Below, piece by piece: positions 55,326 through 63,947 of a DNA stretch of 64,000 bases. Location of the stretch: the NCBI RefSeq assembly GCF_027594425.1, contig NZ_CP115159.1, positions 2,999,001 through 3,063,000 of the forward strand, in the 5' to 3' direction. A program made the position numbers and the translations under genes. Within the stretch, counting starts at the first letter, position 1; every line of letters starts with the position of its first letter. The DNA is from Zunongwangia sp. HGR-M22 (lineage in GTDB: Bacteria > Bacteroidota > Bacteroidia > Flavobacteriales > Flavobacteriaceae). The notes under the pieces are model-generated. The model was not told the origin of the DNA. It did no database searches and was given only the letters and a program-made list of their open reading frames with translations.

Positions 55326-56348
55326 TTAATAATAAACTTTACCATACTTAGCTAAAATACTTTTAGGTAAACCTTTGTATTTGAAATAGAAATCATTAAA
55401 AAATTTAATACGCATAACATTTTTAAAAAACTTATTCTTTACCAGAAAACCTAATTTTGAATTTTGATTTAATTGAAATTTATTATACTCTAATTTCTTT
55501 TGGGTTTGTTGAAATTTCACCTCATCCATCCAATCCTCATAAACGTTTCCCATATGATACGCGTAATTTTTAAAGGTTGTAAGTTTCCATAAGCCGTTAT
55601 TTTGGGCAGTTACATCTAATAAACGTTCACTATTATTTCCCATTTTTGCAGGAACATATTTTTTTATTTCGTTAAAAACCTCTTTCCTGTAAGTTGTCAC
55701 AAAATGGCTAGAACCAATACAGGCTTTTGTTCCCTCCTTTTCAACACCTAATATATATTGCAAGTAATAATGGTCTTCTTTCATATTCCATCCAATACTA
55801 TGATAAAATTTCTGCATTTCTCTTGGTTCTTCTACTTTAAAAAACCGCATTTCTTTATTAAAGAAATTATCGAATATTACATTTGTACAAAAATTGGAAT
55901 ACATATTAAATTGGGGAACGATCCCTACCGTTCCCACTTTTGGAAAAGTATTGAAAACCTTAATCGTTTCTTGTTGCCAATCGCTCAAAAACATCGTGTC
56001 GGCATCGGCAATAGTTACTAAATCAAAATTATGCCCTATTAAACCTTTATAAATTGCATTTAATTTACCAATATTAGAGGTATTAATAAGCTCCTGAATC
56101 GTATTCTCTTCTTTTAATGCTCCAAGGTAATTTTCAACCTCATTACAACTGCCGTTATTTACAATAGAAATATAGGTCTCTTCCAGAGCTACTGTTTCAA
56201 AAATCGATTGAAGACACTTTTTAAAGATCCTAAAGGCGTCTTTAAAATAGTCTTGTTGATTAGGAATATAAACCGGAATTATGATTTGATGAATAAACCT
56301 TATATCAGAGATTACGCTATCTTTATTAGGATTGTGTCCTTCTCTCAT
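55326..56348 (-). CDS. Glycosyltransferase family 2 protein
   Basis: 340 residues. IIIPVYIPNQQDYFKDAFRIFKKCL and SIVNNGSC open the GT-A fold, and LVTIADADTMFLSDWQQE holds the DxD. The acceptor side has YLQYILGVEKEGTKACIGSSHFVTTYRKEV and RLLDVTAQNNGLWKLTT. The C-terminus is hydrophobic and lysine-rich. Start ATG at 56348; 7 bases separate it from the sulfotransferase gene. The donor sugar is unknown. Confidence 0.82.
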   Translation of the reverse strand: MREGHNPNKDSVISDIRFIHQIIIPVYIPNQQDYFKDAFRIFKKCLQSIFETVALEETYISIVNNGSCNEVENYLGALKEENTIQELINTSNIGKLNAIYKGLIGHNFDLVTIADADTMFLSDWQQETIKVFNTFPKVGTVGIVPQFNMYSNFCTNVIFDNFFNKEMRFFKVEEPREMQKFYHSIGWNMKEDHYYLQYILGVEKEGTKACIGSSHFVTTYRKEVFNEIKKYVPAKMGNNSERLLDVTAQNNGLWKLTTFKNYAYHMGNVYEDWMDEVKFQQTQKKLEYNKFQLNQNSKLGFLVKNKFFKNVMRIKFFNDFYFKYKGLPKSILAKYGKVYY

Positions 56349-56357
56349 GATATCAAA

Positions 56358-57152
56358 TTAATATTTAAATTTTTCAGGCTTTCTTTTCTTAAATTTTAAT
56401 ACGAAAAAGAAAAATTTAATTGCATAATACACGTCTAAAAATAAATTTTTAAATCCATTTAAAAATGTAGCCATAACATTATTAAAAGCTTGTCTCACTT
56501 TTATTTCCCTATGCCATATTTGATAATTTCCTAGCAAATCATTTGTTCTTCGAAAATAAGTCTGCGCTTTCGTTCTGCTTACTTTGTAGGCAAATACTAC
56601 CGGAGCAAATTCTATCTGGTATCCATTTTTAAGCACTCTTTTTGTCCAATCCTTATCTTCAAAAGTGGGCACTTTATCATTGAATGGAATTTTCTCCCAT
56701 ACTTTTTTTCTAAATGCCGAACCGGTAAAAATTAAGCCCGATTTATTTGGGTCTTTTTCGGCATCGATATTTAAAATATAATTCCGATAATCGTTTGGAG
56801 TATGCAAACATCTAACGCCTGCCAATCTTGCATTAAAATCGAATTTTTCGTTTATAACATCAAAAAATTCAGGACTTACGGGGTAAGAATGAGCACTAAA
56901 TATTACAATAATATCACCTTTAGCCTTTTCAGCTGCAAAATTCGCACTCCCGCCATATGAAAAATTTTTTATGGTTTCGAATCGAGCCCCGTATTTTTCA
57001 GTAATCTTCTGACTATCATCTGTAGATTCGTTATCAACAACTATAATTTCATCAATGGAATCAATATATCTATTGGTTAAATTAAATAATAAAAACTCTA
57101 AATCTTCAGCTTCGTTTTTATTTCTTATTACTACAGAGATTTTATTTTCCAT
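56358..57152 (-). CDS. Glycosyltransferase family 2 protein with an unusual metal site
   Basis: 264 residues. KISVVIRNKNEAEDLEFLLFNLTNRY, VVDNESTDDSQKI and GGSANFAAEKAKGDIIVIF are GT2 features. At the usual DxD position it reads FSAHSYPVSPEFF, without the aspartate pair. VPTFEDKDWTKRVLKNGYQI could supply the base. It may use a different metal-binding solution or be a relaxed member; similar SxHS sequences exist in some bacterial GT2 proteins. The tail is strongly basic (KFKKRKPEKFKY). It overlaps the upstream gene by 22 bases. Confidence 0.8.
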   Translation of the reverse strand: MENKISVVIRNKNEAEDLEFLLFNLTNRYIDSIDEIIVVDNESTDDSQKITEKYGARFETIKNFSYGGSANFAAEKAKGDIIVIFSAHSYPVSPEFFDVINEKFDFNARLAGVRCLHTPNDYRNYILNIDAEKDPNKSGLIFTGSAFRKKVWEKIPFNDKVPTFEDKDWTKRVLKNGYQIEFAPVVFAYKVSRTKAQTYFRRTNDLLGNYQIWHREIKVRQAFNNVMATFLNGFKNLFLDVYYAIKFFFFVLKFKKRKPEKFKY

Positions 57153-57898
57153 GTATTTGAATTATTAGAAGTTTTAAAATAATACTGCTGCTCTTTCGTT
57201 AGATTTTCAGCATCAATATACCAGCCCCCATGGATAGCCGTTAAAGGAAATTTTGTTCTAATCGCTTTGAAGAAATTATCTTCCAATTTTGTTTCATAAG
57301 GTCTATATAGTGCAAAGGTTGTATCAATTTCTGCTAAATAGTCTCCATCTTTAGTTTTGTGTTCCCAAAATTGGCTTTCCCACTTCATTATTTTATTTTT
57401 TAGGGGATTTGAAATAGGTATATCGTCCAAGGATAAACTAAATCCTACTTTTGAAACTTCTAAATATTTATCTAATTTGGCTTTAAAAATAGCTAAAAAA
57501 TTATCTGGACAAGATTTGATAGGTACAACATCTGGATCTGTTACTACGTGATATCCTCTACCATAGAGCATCCTAAACTCTTTTCTTTTCCAAAAAACTA
57601 GATGCCCATAATTTTTATGTAATCTATGGATTCTTACAGATTTACTTTTTTTCAGCAATTCTAGATATTTTAGTAATTCAGGATAGGTCGAAGCATTATC
57701 AATTATTACGATATTTTCGTAATTCCTTTTTTCTAAAAAGTCGACTAATTTTTTTAAGTAGAAAAATTGATTGAAACTTATAATAATTATAGGATAAGTT
57801 TTGGGATTTTCTTCATCATATTTTTTGCGTCTACTTACATAGAAATAGAAAATAAAATATGAATTTACATTTTTTAATATTGTTTTTAATTTTTTCAA
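57131..57898 (-). CDS. Glycosyltransferase family 2-like protein
   Basis: 255 residues. YPIIIISFNQFFYLKKLVDFL, NIVIIDNASTYPELLKYL and HVVTDPDVVPI (DPD metal site) indicate a GT-A enzyme; IDTTFALYRPYETKLEDNFFKAIR and TAIHGGWYIDAENL complete the fold. It is short and somewhat divergent. It starts with TTG at 57898; a stop lies 12 bases upstream and no early ATG exists. It overlaps the next gene by 22 bases. Confidence 0.75.
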   Translation of the reverse strand: MKKLKTILKNVNSYFIFYFYVSRRKKYDEENPKTYPIIIISFNQFFYLKKLVDFLEKRNYENIVIIDNASTYPELLKYLELLKKSKSVRIHRLHKNYGHLVFWKRKEFRMLYGRGYHVVTDPDVVPIKSCPDNFLAIFKAKLDKYLEVSKVGFSLSLDDIPISNPLKNKIMKWESQFWEHKTKDGDYLAEIDTTFALYRPYETKLEDNFFKAIRTKFPLTAIHGGWYIDAENLTKEQQYYFKTSNNSNTWKIKSL

Positions 57899-57907
57899 TA
57901 AACTGAC

Positions 57908-58864
57908 TTAATTAATATTTAGTGTCCTTAAGAATAAATAACCTCGTCCTGTTAAAAAATAACTCACTAAAGATAAAAGACTTATTATTTTTATCTTGAA
58001 ATTCAAACTATTATCAAAAAGAATAAAAACACGAAAAATCAACCATGATTCTTTGAAAAATTTTCGTTTTAAAAAAAATTTAAAATAGTTAAGTAAAAAA
58101 TCCTTAAGATACATTTTACAATCTGAATTTAAGAATAAGTATTCATTTTGATAGATTTTAAATCTAGCTAAAAAATAATTTAAGTTTTTTATTCTAAAAT
58201 TATTTTCATCGTAAGATATACTTTCTTTGTGCTTCCTTATAAAATCCAAAGAGACATTTGTAAAAACAATCTTTGGCTTAAGAAATAAAAATCTTGAAAA
58301 AAACTCCCATTCTTGAGCAGCTTTGAGTTCTTCATCGAATAAATAATCCAATTCAAATAATTTTTCTTTCAAAATCAAAAACGATGGAGTCAACCATACA
58401 ATATTAGTTTTCAAATAATCCTCAAAAGGCGTACAAGATTGAAATTCTTTACTCCTATGACCTAATATATTAAAAGGGTTCTCATCAAATATCAAATTTT
58501 GACATAGGGATACACTATATTTATTTTTTAATAATTCTGATACTTGAATATTTATTTTGTTATGATGCATCAAATCATCACTATCAAACCAATTGATATA
58601 TTCCCCTGTACTCAATTCAAAACCATAATTTCTACAAGCATTAGCACCTTTTGGTCTATGAGCCGGACGATGATGATATTGTATGCGAGCGTCTACTTGG
58701 GAATAAAATTCCATCAACTCTTCCGTATAGTCGGTAGAACCATCATCTATTACAATACACTCCCAGTTTTGATAGGTTTGGGCGATTACAGATTCCAGGG
58801 TTTCACCAATAAAATGAGCCCGATTATAAGTTGGAATGATTATAGAAACTATAGGATTATTCAT
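57908..58864 (-). CDS. Glycosyltransferase family 2 protein
   Basis: 318 residues. PIVSIIIPTYNRAHFIGETLESVIAQ, IDDGSTDYTEELMEF and INWFDSDDLMHHNKI (DSDD metal site) are typical. KAAQEWEFFSRFL gives the base region. The C-terminal 90 residues are rich in F, L, I and K with short hydrophobic stretches, suggesting membrane association. It overlaps the upstream glycosyltransferase by 8 bases. Confidence 0.88.
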   Translation of the reverse strand: MNNPIVSIIIPTYNRAHFIGETLESVIAQTYQNWECIVIDDGSTDYTEELMEFYSQVDARIQYHHRPAHRPKGANACRNYGFELSTGEYINWFDSDDLMHHNKINIQVSELLKNKYSVSLCQNLIFDENPFNILGHRSKEFQSCTPFEDYLKTNIVWLTPSFLILKEKLFELDYLFDEELKAAQEWEFFSRFLFLKPKIVFTNVSLDFIRKHKESISYDENNFRIKNLNYFLARFKIYQNEYLFLNSDCKMYLKDFLLNYFKFFLKRKFFKESWLIFRVFILFDNSLNFKIKIISLLSLVSYFLTGRGYLFLRTLNIN

Positions 58865-59756
58865 TTATTTTTAAAAAATGTGTACCTGGTTTTGAGATTA
58901 TTTTTCGAGTATTTGAGATTTCTTTCTGGATTCTTAAAAGCATTTTTAAATGCTTTTCTAAACTTTTTAATTTTGAAAATCTTAGCATGAACTTATTTTT
59001 AACAATAGAGCGTTTAGTAAGTTGTAATTTATTAGAAAATTGTTGCTCAAAATCTTTTCTGGCCGGATTGGCATATTCAACTTTATATTTTCGTTCCTTT
59101 AAACTTAAACTTTCCGACTTTATTATATTCTTTTGAACCCTGTCATGTTTGATATATGTTTCGGTTACTATACCTATTTTAAGTTGATGATATCTAACAC
59201 GATGGCAATAATTATCATCCTCCCCATAATGAAAAAAGATAGGATCAAATCCGCCAACGGTTTCTAAGCACTTTCTCGAAATTAACCATCCTGCTGCATT
59301 TACAAATGGAACTTCATAAATATTTTTTAAAGATTTATTTAGAATATAATCTGAATAAAAGTTTCGATTTATAGCTGCGTATTTTGAAAAATTATAATCC
59401 AGATGCGTTCCATCACCATTTAAATGAATAGGACTTACTATTCCAAATTGCATGTTTTTTTGTTGAATTTCAATCAGCCTTTCAAGACAGTCCCCTATAA
59501 GATAAGCATCTTGATTTAATAGGAAAACATAATGTGCTCCATGATTTAATGCATAAGAAATCCCTATGTTATTAGCCTGCCCAAAACCCAAATTTTTCTC
59601 TTGTTCAATTAAATGAACTTTAGGATAATTTTGTTTTATAAAATCTACAGTACTATCCGAACTATTGTTATCTACAACAACAATAGGATGATCTTCACAT
59701 GATTGAAGACATTTGTCTATCCATTTTAAGCCGTTGTAGGTAACAATTACAATCAT
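58857..59756 (-). CDS. Glycosyltransferase family 2 protein (rhamnosyltransferase-like)
   Basis: 299 residues. MIVIVTYNGLKWIDKCLQSC, IVVVDNNSSDSTVDFI, NLGFGQANNIGISYAL and VFLLNQDAYLI (NQD in place of DxD) are the pattern of WbbL/RfbF-type rhamnosyltransferases; FVNAAGWLISRKCLETVGGFDPIFFHYGEDDNYCHRVR supports it. Sugar specificity is a guess from the NQDA motif. Start ATG shares one base with the upstream stop (TAATG). Confidence 0.86.
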   Translation of the reverse strand: MIVIVTYNGLKWIDKCLQSCEDHPIVVVDNNSSDSTVDFIKQNYPKVHLIEQEKNLGFGQANNIGISYALNHGAHYVFLLNQDAYLIGDCLERLIEIQQKNMQFGIVSPIHLNGDGTHLDYNFSKYAAINRNFYSDYILNKSLKNIYEVPFVNAAGWLISRKCLETVGGFDPIFFHYGEDDNYCHRVRYHQLKIGIVTETYIKHDRVQKNIIKSESLSLKERKYKVEYANPARKDFEQQFSNKLQLTKRSIVKNKFMLRFSKLKSLEKHLKMLLRIQKEISNTRKIISKPGTHFLKINE

Positions 59757-60634
59757 TATTTCAGTATTACATTCTTCGCCTTGATAGCTCGTTTTATAAA
59801 AGGTGAAAGTGGATGAAATTTTAAAAACAACTTTTTTTGTTGTTTGCGATTAAGCAGCCAAAAATAATCCTTATATAAAATCTGATTGTAGATTTTATAA
59901 TCATCGATCTTTGATGATCGGTTAATATTTGTAGCCTGATTTTCGTGAATTCTAAATCCTACTAATTTTTCAGGTAGAATAACGATTTTATATTTCTTTA
60001 AAATACGATAATAGAATTCGTAATCTAATATTTGCTTTAAATCCCCTCTAAAGTTTCCTGTCTTTTTTAGCACATCCTTTCTAAACATCACTACTGATGG
60101 CTCGCCAATCTTATTTAATGGAGATTTTAAAAAGGTTTTAGAACTAAATATCTTTTTATCCAGAATTAAGGTTTTAGAATAAGCCTGCTTAAATTCAGAT
60201 TGAAGATCACTATACGTATTTATCCACACCTCTAATTCTTGATTGAAATTAGATTCTATTATAAAATCTCTTTTCGAAGCAACTAATGCTAAATCTTTCT
60301 TATTTTCCAGTACTGCAATCATCTTTTCGATACAATCGGGATAAAGTATATCATCCTGAAATAGAAATTTAATATACTCTCCGTTAGCATGTTTTAGACA
60401 ATTATTCCAGTTTGCCCCAATACCCTGAGGTATATGATTATAAACCCTTACAGGAAAATCTGTATTTTCTTTAAAGCTTGCGATAATATTTAGAGTATTA
60501 TCTGTAGAACAATCATCACTTATAATTACCTCAAAATCCTTAAAATTTTGCTTTAAAATAGAATTCAAGGCATCCTGCAAATATGTCTCGCCATTATAAG
60601 TCGGGATACAAATAGAAACTAATGGAGGAGACAT
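59756..60634 (-). CDS. Glycosyltransferase family 2 protein
   Basis: 292 residues. PLVSICIPTYNGETYLQDALNSILKQ, IISDDCSTDNTLNII and IKFLFQDDILYPDCIEKMI (QDD metal site) are clear. KQILDYEFYYRILKKYKI holds the acceptor base and VGFRIHENQATNI the C-terminal motif shared with Fuc/GalNAc-type GT2 proteins. It lies 2 bases after the second pyruvyl transferase gene. Confidence 0.88.
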   Translation of the reverse strand: MSPPLVSICIPTYNGETYLQDALNSILKQNFKDFEVIISDDCSTDNTLNIIASFKENTDFPVRVYNHIPQGIGANWNNCLKHANGEYIKFLFQDDILYPDCIEKMIAVLENKKDLALVASKRDFIIESNFNQELEVWINTYSDLQSEFKQAYSKTLILDKKIFSSKTFLKSPLNKIGEPSVVMFRKDVLKKTGNFRGDLKQILDYEFYYRILKKYKIVILPEKLVGFRIHENQATNINRSSKIDDYKIYNQILYKDYFWLLNRKQQKKLFLKFHPLSPFIKRAIKAKNVILK

Positions 60635-60636
60635 AT

Positions 60637-61824
60637 CTAAAATTTAAGTTCTAAAAAAATATTTTCAAAATTTCCATAAACCATATTCTTTTGTTCTACC
60701 AAATTTTGTCCAGCGATTAAATAATTCCAATTATTAAAAATTTTCGTGATAGAACTTATATTATCATATTCAATGCATTCATCAATATTTTGTGAAGTCC
60801 AAGTATTACAGTATTCTTTAAGTTTCTTAATCTTATTGTTAATAGGCACAAAAGGCACACTAAAACTTTGCGCCGTTATTAAACCATGTAAACTTGTACC
60901 AACATAAATTTTAGAATTTCCAATAAGATACATGATATCATAAACATTTTTTGGATAAAAAAATATGAATTGATCACTATATAATTGCATTTCTTTTAAA
61001 AAATAATCATCCTCATGTCTTGGAGCCAGACCTATCGGACATAGTAAAATTTTGGTATTGAGGTCTTCCGATAATTCTACAAATGATTTATAAAATTTTT
61101 CTTTGTCTTTTGGTGTATACGGTTTTCCTACTTGAAGAAATATATAGTCTTTAAAATGTTCGGGATTAAAAGATATTCTATCACATACTTCTTCAATGGA
61201 AAAAAGATCCGAAATTATCAAAGCTGAATCAGGAACTAATTTCGATTTAATTCTTTCTGTTAATAAAGATTCTTTAACTCTTGCATCTCTCACTGATAAA
61301 TAGTTTGCACTAGAAATATTTCTCGCAAACAACTTTCGTTTAGAAATCAATCTTGAATTAGAAAACACACCTCCCACAGAATTATAAATGATGCAAACAT
61401 TATTATTATTTAGTTCATTTTTGCTCGGTGCAAAAGGAACCAAAACGTGTCCGTTTGACAACAAATACCTCGTCAAATTAAATCTTCTTTCAATTCTACT
61501 AAATACCTTGTTATATAAAAGTTTAGAATATCTAATATTAATAAAAGCTAATAAGGAGCCCCAATCAACAAATAAAACCTCCCCTCCTCCAATGACTACA
61601 TTCCCACCTTGTTTTTTTACATTTTTCATAAAAGACCTATAGCTTCTAGTAGGCATCGCTCCAAAATATGATAGATCGCTTTTCACAATCCCGTAATTAT
61701 AAAACTCGGCTTGTATATTATGTCTATTCAGCATTTCTTTAAAAATTATAGGAAAAAGCAAATCCCCATAATTTAATCGATCTGACGCAGACAAAAAATG
61801 TATTATTTTTTTATTTCCACTCAT
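60637..61824 (-). CDS. Polysaccharide pyruvyl transferase family protein (2)
   Basis: 395 residues, longer than the first family member. It has SDRLNYGDLLFPIIFKEML, GGNVVIGGGEVLFVDWGS, SVRDARVKESL, VPDSALIISDLF, YIFLQVGKPYTPKDKEKF and the C-terminal GTSLHGLITAQSFSVPFVPINNK. These are the halves of a GT-B-like fold that uses phosphoenolpyruvate. It is the first modifying enzyme after the exporter. Start ATG overlaps the Wzt-like gene by 14 bases. Confidence 0.86.
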   Translation of the reverse strand: MSGNKKIIHFLSASDRLNYGDLLFPIIFKEMLNRHNIQAEFYNYGIVKSDLSYFGAMPTRSYRSFMKNVKKQGGNVVIGGGEVLFVDWGSLLAFINIRYSKLLYNKVFSRIERRFNLTRYLLSNGHVLVPFAPSKNELNNNNVCIIYNSVGGVFSNSRLISKRKLFARNISSANYLSVRDARVKESLLTERIKSKLVPDSALIISDLFSIEEVCDRISFNPEHFKDYIFLQVGKPYTPKDKEKFYKSFVELSEDLNTKILLCPIGLAPRHEDDYFLKEMQLYSDQFIFFYPKNVYDIMYLIGNSKIYVGTSLHGLITAQSFSVPFVPINNKIKKLKEYCNTWTSQNIDECIEYDNISSITKIFNNWNYLIAGQNLVEQKNMVYGNFENIFLELKF

Positions 61825-63070
61825 ATTCGCACATAAATCCCTTATTCCAATTTGGTAAAAATCCGGTATTGTAAAAATCGCCTTTTTCAGATTTAATCCA
61901 AACCGCTTCTTTTACATAATCTATAGTTTCATTTTCATATCTCAAATAAATATTAAGATAATAGCTTCCTGAAGCCAAGGGCCACTTTGGTATTTTTAAA
62001 TAGACAGTCTTTTCTCCTTTTTCGATATTGAAGTAAGGCTGATTCAAAGTTTCTGTTGAACAATGAAACTGCGGGATTTCTTCATTACTATATATTCCCA
62101 GACCAATATGTAAAGAATTCAAATTTTCGGATGCATTCAATTTAATTTCGAAATAAAGCGTTTCTCCTGATAAAATTGTTTCAATTTCTGTATTATATTC
62201 ATTTAGAATTCGAAGATTTTGGATACCTATTTTATTAGACTTTTTAACCCTTCCGGAATTATTAAAACTGAATTTTTGATCCTTCGAGGATAAATAATTG
62301 CTAATTGCTTGTTCAATATTACCTTGAAATACCGTTCCTCCATTCTCTAAAACCATCCCTCTTGTACACAAACTCTTAACACTCGCCATATTATGACTTA
62401 CAAAAAGCACTGTTCTACCTTCTCCGGTAGAAAGATCTTGCATTTTCCCTATCGCTTTTTTCTGAAATTCGGCATCTCCGACTGCTAAAACCTCATCAAC
62501 AACCAAAATTTCGGGTTCTAAATGTGCAGCGACTGCAAACCCCAAACGCACACGCATCCCGCTACTGTATCTTTTTACCGGCGTATCGATATACATTTCG
62601 CAACCGGAAAACGCGATAATTTCATCGATTTTAGATCTAATTTCGGTTTTAGTCATGCCCAGAATTGCGCCGTTCAAAAATATATTTTCTCTTCCGGTTA
62701 ATTCCGGATGAAAACCCGTTCCCACTTCCAATAAAGAAGCGATACGTCCTCTGGTTTTTATACTTCCTGTGGTTGGAGCGGTTATTCTGGAAAGAAGCTT
62801 TAATAAAGTAGATTTTCCCGCGCCATTTTTGCCGATAATCCCTAAAACCTCCCCCGGTTTTACTTCAAAATTAATATCACGTAACGCCCAAACATAATCT
62901 TCGCTGGCTTTCGCTGACCGATCGTTCACGGCACCTACTTTTAAATAAGGATCTTCTTTTCCCCGAATTTGATGCCACCATCTGTTAAGGTCGTGACTCA
63001 AAGTACCTGTACCAACCGTTCCTAAACGGTATTGTTTCGAAATATTTTCAGCTTTTAATATTACGCTCAT
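61811..63070 (-). CDS. wzt: Polysaccharide ABC transporter ATP-binding protein with C-terminal glycan-binding domain (Wzt-like)
   Basis: 419 residues. The ATPase half (about 1-250) has Walker A GKNGAGKS (80-87), signature YSSGMRVRLGFAVAAHL (168-184) and Walker B ILVVDEVLAVGDAEF, the set typical of polysaccharide and teichoic acid exporters. The second half (about 285-419) is an immunoglobulin-like Wzt-C domain: GIQNLRILNEYNTEIETILSGE, FEIKLNASENLNSLHIGLGIYSNEE, YYLNIYLRYENETI. In E. coli O9a this domain recognises the capped glycan end, coupling length control to export. It shares TAATG with the permease gene. Confidence 0.93.
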   Translation of the reverse strand: MSVILKAENISKQYRLGTVGTGTLSHDLNRWWHQIRGKEDPYLKVGAVNDRSAKASEDYVWALRDINFEVKPGEVLGIIGKNGAGKSTLLKLLSRITAPTTGSIKTRGRIASLLEVGTGFHPELTGRENIFLNGAILGMTKTEIRSKIDEIIAFSGCEMYIDTPVKRYSSGMRVRLGFAVAAHLEPEILVVDEVLAVGDAEFQKKAIGKMQDLSTGEGRTVLFVSHNMASVKSLCTRGMVLENGGTVFQGNIEQAISNYLSSKDQKFSFNNSGRVKKSNKIGIQNLRILNEYNTEIETILSGETLYFEIKLNASENLNSLHIGLGIYSNEEIPQFHCSTETLNQPYFNIEKGEKTVYLKIPKWPLASGSYYLNIYLRYENETIDYVKEAVWIKSEKGDFYNTGFLPNWNKGFMCEYEWK

Positions 63071-63930
63071 TATACCGTATCTATAAAATTCTTTTCCGTT
63101 TTATTAAAAATAAGCAAGCCTAGTATAAAAATAAACACACTCACCGCGATAGTATATAAAAGTCCTAAGCTAGTAAACACGCCTTCATCTAAAATCATAT
63201 ATCGAAAGCCTTCAATAATTTGGGTTAACGGATTCATTTTTACCAACCACGCCAATTTGGGCATCTTCTCTTCTACCTGACTTACAGGGTAAGGTACAGC
63301 GGAAACATAAACTAACAGCGAGGTTGCGAAACCAATCAAAACTGTTAAATCTCGATATTTTGTGGTCATTGCAGAAATGATCATTCCAAAACCTAAGCCC
63401 ATTAATGCCATTAATAATACATATACAGGAAATAATAAAATATTCATGTTTGGCGATATACTAAATCCTTGCCATAGAAAATAAGCGTAAAATATGATTA
63501 AAATCAATAACTGAATTCCAAATTTCACCAAGCCTGCAATAACTTTACTCATGGGCATGATCACCCTGGGAAAATACACTTTCCCAAATAAAGCGGCGTT
63601 TTGATTAAAGGTATTTGAGGTACTGGAAAAACATTCGTTAAAATAATTCCATGCCGTTATTCCGGTTAAATTGAATAAAAAACTGGGGACTTCACCGGTG
63701 GGTATATTTGCAATATTATTAAAAACCAGTGTGTAAATTACCGACGTAAACAAAGGTTGAATAAAAAACCAAAGCGGTCCTAAAATCGTTTGCTTATAAA
63801 CCGTCGTGATATCTCGCTTAACAAATAAAACTAATAAATCCCGATATCGCCAAATTTCTTTAAAATTCAGGTCGATCAGTTTCCGTTTAGGACTAATTTC
63901 ATATAACCAGTTATCTTCTGTATGATTCAT
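63070..63930 (-). CDS. wzm: Polysaccharide ABC transporter permease (Wzm-like)
   Basis: 286-residue membrane subunit with six helices of the ABC-2 type. LIDLNFKEIWRYRDLLVLFVKRDITTVYKQTILGPLWFFIQPL is the N-terminal amphipathic gate; ITAWNYFNECFSSTSNTFNQNAALFGKVYFPRVIMPMSKV and KYRDLTVLIGFATSLLVYVSAVPYPV are conserved in Wzm/KpsM-type permeases. It moves lipid-linked glycan across the inner membrane with the ATPase. It is the first complete gene of the locus in this window; 70 bases upstream reach the edge. Confidence 0.93.
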   Translation of the reverse strand: MNHTEDNWLYEISPKRKLIDLNFKEIWRYRDLLVLFVKRDITTVYKQTILGPLWFFIQPLFTSVIYTLVFNNIANIPTGEVPSFLFNLTGITAWNYFNECFSSTSNTFNQNAALFGKVYFPRVIMPMSKVIAGLVKFGIQLLILIIFYAYFLWQGFSISPNMNILLFPVYVLLMALMGLGFGMIISAMTTKYRDLTVLIGFATSLLVYVSAVPYPVSQVEEKMPKLAWLVKMNPLTQIIEGFRYMILDEGVFTSLGLLYTIAVSVFIFILGLLIFNKTEKNFIDTV

Positions 63931-63947
63931 GAATTTCTTTGGAGGCT

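Noticed and set aside
58544-58990. Plus-strand reading frame of 148 codons in the glycan locus
   Set aside because: It crosses the junction of two well-supported GT2 genes on the opposite strand and shows no protein features.
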